NCBI GenBank assembly: GCA_026770615.1
Contig: MU632121.1
Coordinates: 6,464 to 23,542, forward strand
Length of the DNA: 17,079 bases
Source of the DNA: Pavlovales sp. CCMP2436
Taxonomy: Eukaryota > Haptophyta > Pavlovophyceae > Pavlovales
Reading direction: 5' to 3'
Shown here: piece after piece, positions 15,741 to 17,079 of the stretch
Layout of the letters: each line of letters begins with the position of its first letter
How positions within the stretch are numbered: the stretch's first letter is position 1
Position numbers and translations under genes: made by a program
Notes under the pieces: model-generated
The model's input: only the letters and a program-made list of their open reading frames with translations
What the model was told of the DNA's origin: nothing
Database searches by the model: none

Positions 15741-16181
15741 TTAAATTTGCCTCTTGAGACCCCTAAGGCTCAGCTCCGGAGATCGAACTAGGAAGAAATG
15801 GCGAATGCGTGTACCTTGTCTATTGAATATAGGTTTGAATAGGATCCATCTCAGAGGTCTAGCCGCCTGAGACGGCTTTGTAACTGCCTTTTTTGGCGGT
15901 TGCCCGTATTCGGCCCAGTCCGGATTTGAATTAGTAGATCTGCAGGCTGACGTCACGAGTTGTTGCAAAATCGTTATCGCACCGCATTTACACACAGTGT
16001 AGCCATCTTCATCATTTAGACATTTAGGCTTATTGCTGCTCAGGGGGGCTGAGCACCCCGTCACACTACTTTCATGAAAGCCACCTCCCTCGACGCCTAG
16101 GGCGTAGTGCGGTTGGCAGTCGGTTCGTAGATAGGTAAAAGCCCTGAAGGTGTCGATCTCCAATATCTCAGCCTCTTGCAC
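15741..16181 (-). CDS. Unknown 146-codon frame, dispersed repeat member
   Basis: A minus-strand frame open from before 16181 (no ATG; GTG there) to 15741. It reads AEILEIDTFRAFTYLRTDCQ, YALGVEGGGFHESSVTGC, DEDGYTVCKCGAITILQQ, then a basic C-terminal part. Cysteines cluster in the middle (TVCKCG). The central 120 bp has an inverted, broken counterpart at about 13419-13527, so it belongs to a repeated family. I do not recognise a domain. Confidence 0.35.
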   Translation of the reverse strand: MQEAEILEIDTFRAFTYLRTDCQPHYALGVEGGGFHESSVTGCSAPLSSNKPKCLNDEDGYTVCKCGAITILQQLVTSACRSTNSNPDWAEYGQPPKKAVTKPSQAARPLRWILFKPIFNRQGTRIRHFFLVRSPELSLRGLKRQI

Positions 16182-16199
16182 ACAGCTAAGCCAATAATG

Positions 16200-16500
16200 T
16201 ACATATTTATGTAAAATAGCCCCGCTGCTTGCGGTCGGCGGTCGGTTTGTAAACGTGAGCCTTGCGACCGCGCCCTACCTCGAATACGCGGTCTACTCCG
16301 TCAACGCACCCGTGGGCCACCCGCGGCAAGGCAAGGGAAAAGGCGGAAAGCTGTGGGCCTTCTCAGACGACGGCGGTACGCACATCGGATCGATCGCGCA
16401 CTTTTACCGCAACGCAACTGTGAGCTTGGAGGCGAGTATGCTAGTCACACAGCTGCTGCTTAAGACGAGCTGCGCGTGGCCGGCCTGCGCCCGCAATTAG
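16200..16500 (+). CDS. Probable terminal exon, unknown
   Basis: Open from 16200 to a TAG at 16498-16500, without an ATG. It reads PLLAVGGRFVNVSLATAPYL, EYAVYSVNAPVGHP, a basic QGKGKGGK, then LWAFSDDGGTHIGSIAHFYR and a hydrophobic helix-like SMLVTQLLLK. Composition and residue pattern are convincingly protein-like. The start and family are unknown. Confidence 0.35.
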
Positions 16501-17079
16501 AGGCCCTGGGAACGGCAAAAGTGTTTACTAGTGTGAGGATTAGCAGTGTGCAAGAGGCGACATGCCTGAGACTGAAACTGAGATCGAGCGATCGAGCAGA
16601 CCGGTGGTCGTACATAAATCAATAAGGGACGAGGAAGGGGTGGGGAGAGGGGGTTCTGTATGCCATAAATCATAGACACGATGGTATGATGCGGTGCCCT
16701 TTTCACCGCCGGGAGTGCAGTCTCTGCGCCCAGGAGGCCCCGTGTGTCAGCCAGAACCCTAAGCCATAACCTCCGATGTCTCCAGAACCAGTAACCCTTA
16801 GCCATAAATCTACCATGGTTCCGACACCATCAGCAGCAGCAACATCAACAACCGGCCCAATTTGAAGTCGAAAGACACACCCAGCGACCGATGTCCCCAA
16901 AGCAGCACATACACACGCCCAAAGGAGGTAGGGGGGTAAGGGAGGAGGGGGGGGCGGCGGTTAAGAGAATCGATTTGCGACGGACGCACCCATCTCTTCA
17001 AACGCGATCAAGTCGAGATGTCTAATTATCTGCAACCCATGTCCCCAAAGCAGCACATACACACACCCAAAGTAAGGGG
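16501..17079. other. Noncoding end region
   Basis: No gene is supported. It contains GCCATAA-type short repeats (about 16663, 16762 and 16800), a CAGCAGCAGCAACATCAACA run, and a G-rich stretch at 16921-16964. Confidence 0.4.
16891..17072 (+). repeat. Direct repeat with 148-bp spacing
   Basis: ATGTCCCCAAAGCAGCACAT and the next 14 bases occur at 16891-16924 and again at 17039-17072 with one difference. The second copy is at the window edge, so it may be the start of a tandem satellite with a unit of about 148 bp. Confidence 0.75.

Overview
This is nuclear DNA from a eukaryote, most likely an alga or another protist; I cannot place it more precisely. The evidence is GT-AG introns, short GC-rich exons in AT-richer noncoding DNA, several families of small inverted-repeat transposons, and no prokaryotic operon structure. 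Most coding pieces are short, and many are visibly broken, so the region looks gene-poor and rich in mobile DNA.

Layout. 1-111 is a 37-bp tandem repeat, followed by a GAT microsatellite and a small MITE next to a minus-strand coding fragment. 992-2101 holds a three-exon gene model whose splice phases agree at both junctions; its last intron contains degenerate tandem copies of the start of the terminal exon. 2707-2991 is a low-complexity minus-strand frame. 3395-4532 is a type II membrane protein gene resembling DUF616-type glycosyltransferases, broken by a 35-bp tandem duplication and bracketed by two MITE copies. 4773-5016 is a foldback element. 5659-6360 encodes a protein with 23-residue repeats, and 6536-7786 is a frameshifted RNase H plus zinc-finger remnant of a retroelement; both lie on the minus strand. 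8086-8636 holds coding fragments of unknown family.

The centrepiece is an inverted repeat of about 1.4 kb per arm (about 8990-10375 and 11140-12605) around a spacer of about 760 bp. Each arm carries the same homeobox gene, arranged tail to tail, with an intron inside the homeodomain between residues 44 and 45. The minus-strand copy (12116 to 11273) is intact at 197 aa. The plus-strand copy (9465-10249) has lost its splice-acceptor AG and carries a 1-bp insertion. Even so, 258 bases of exon 2, from the recognition helix onward, are otherwise identical between the arms, while the 3' part of the same exon differs at about one base in ten. That pattern suggests gene conversion.

The right third (12606-17079) holds two more MITE copies, a TIR-bounded element carrying an 87-aa reading frame, an inverted dispersed coding repeat at 13.4 and 16.0 kb, several unidentified coding fragments, and a 34-bp direct repeat at the window edge. 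No shared pathway links the genes. What the region shows as a whole is duplication, transposition and decay, with one intact homeodomain gene.
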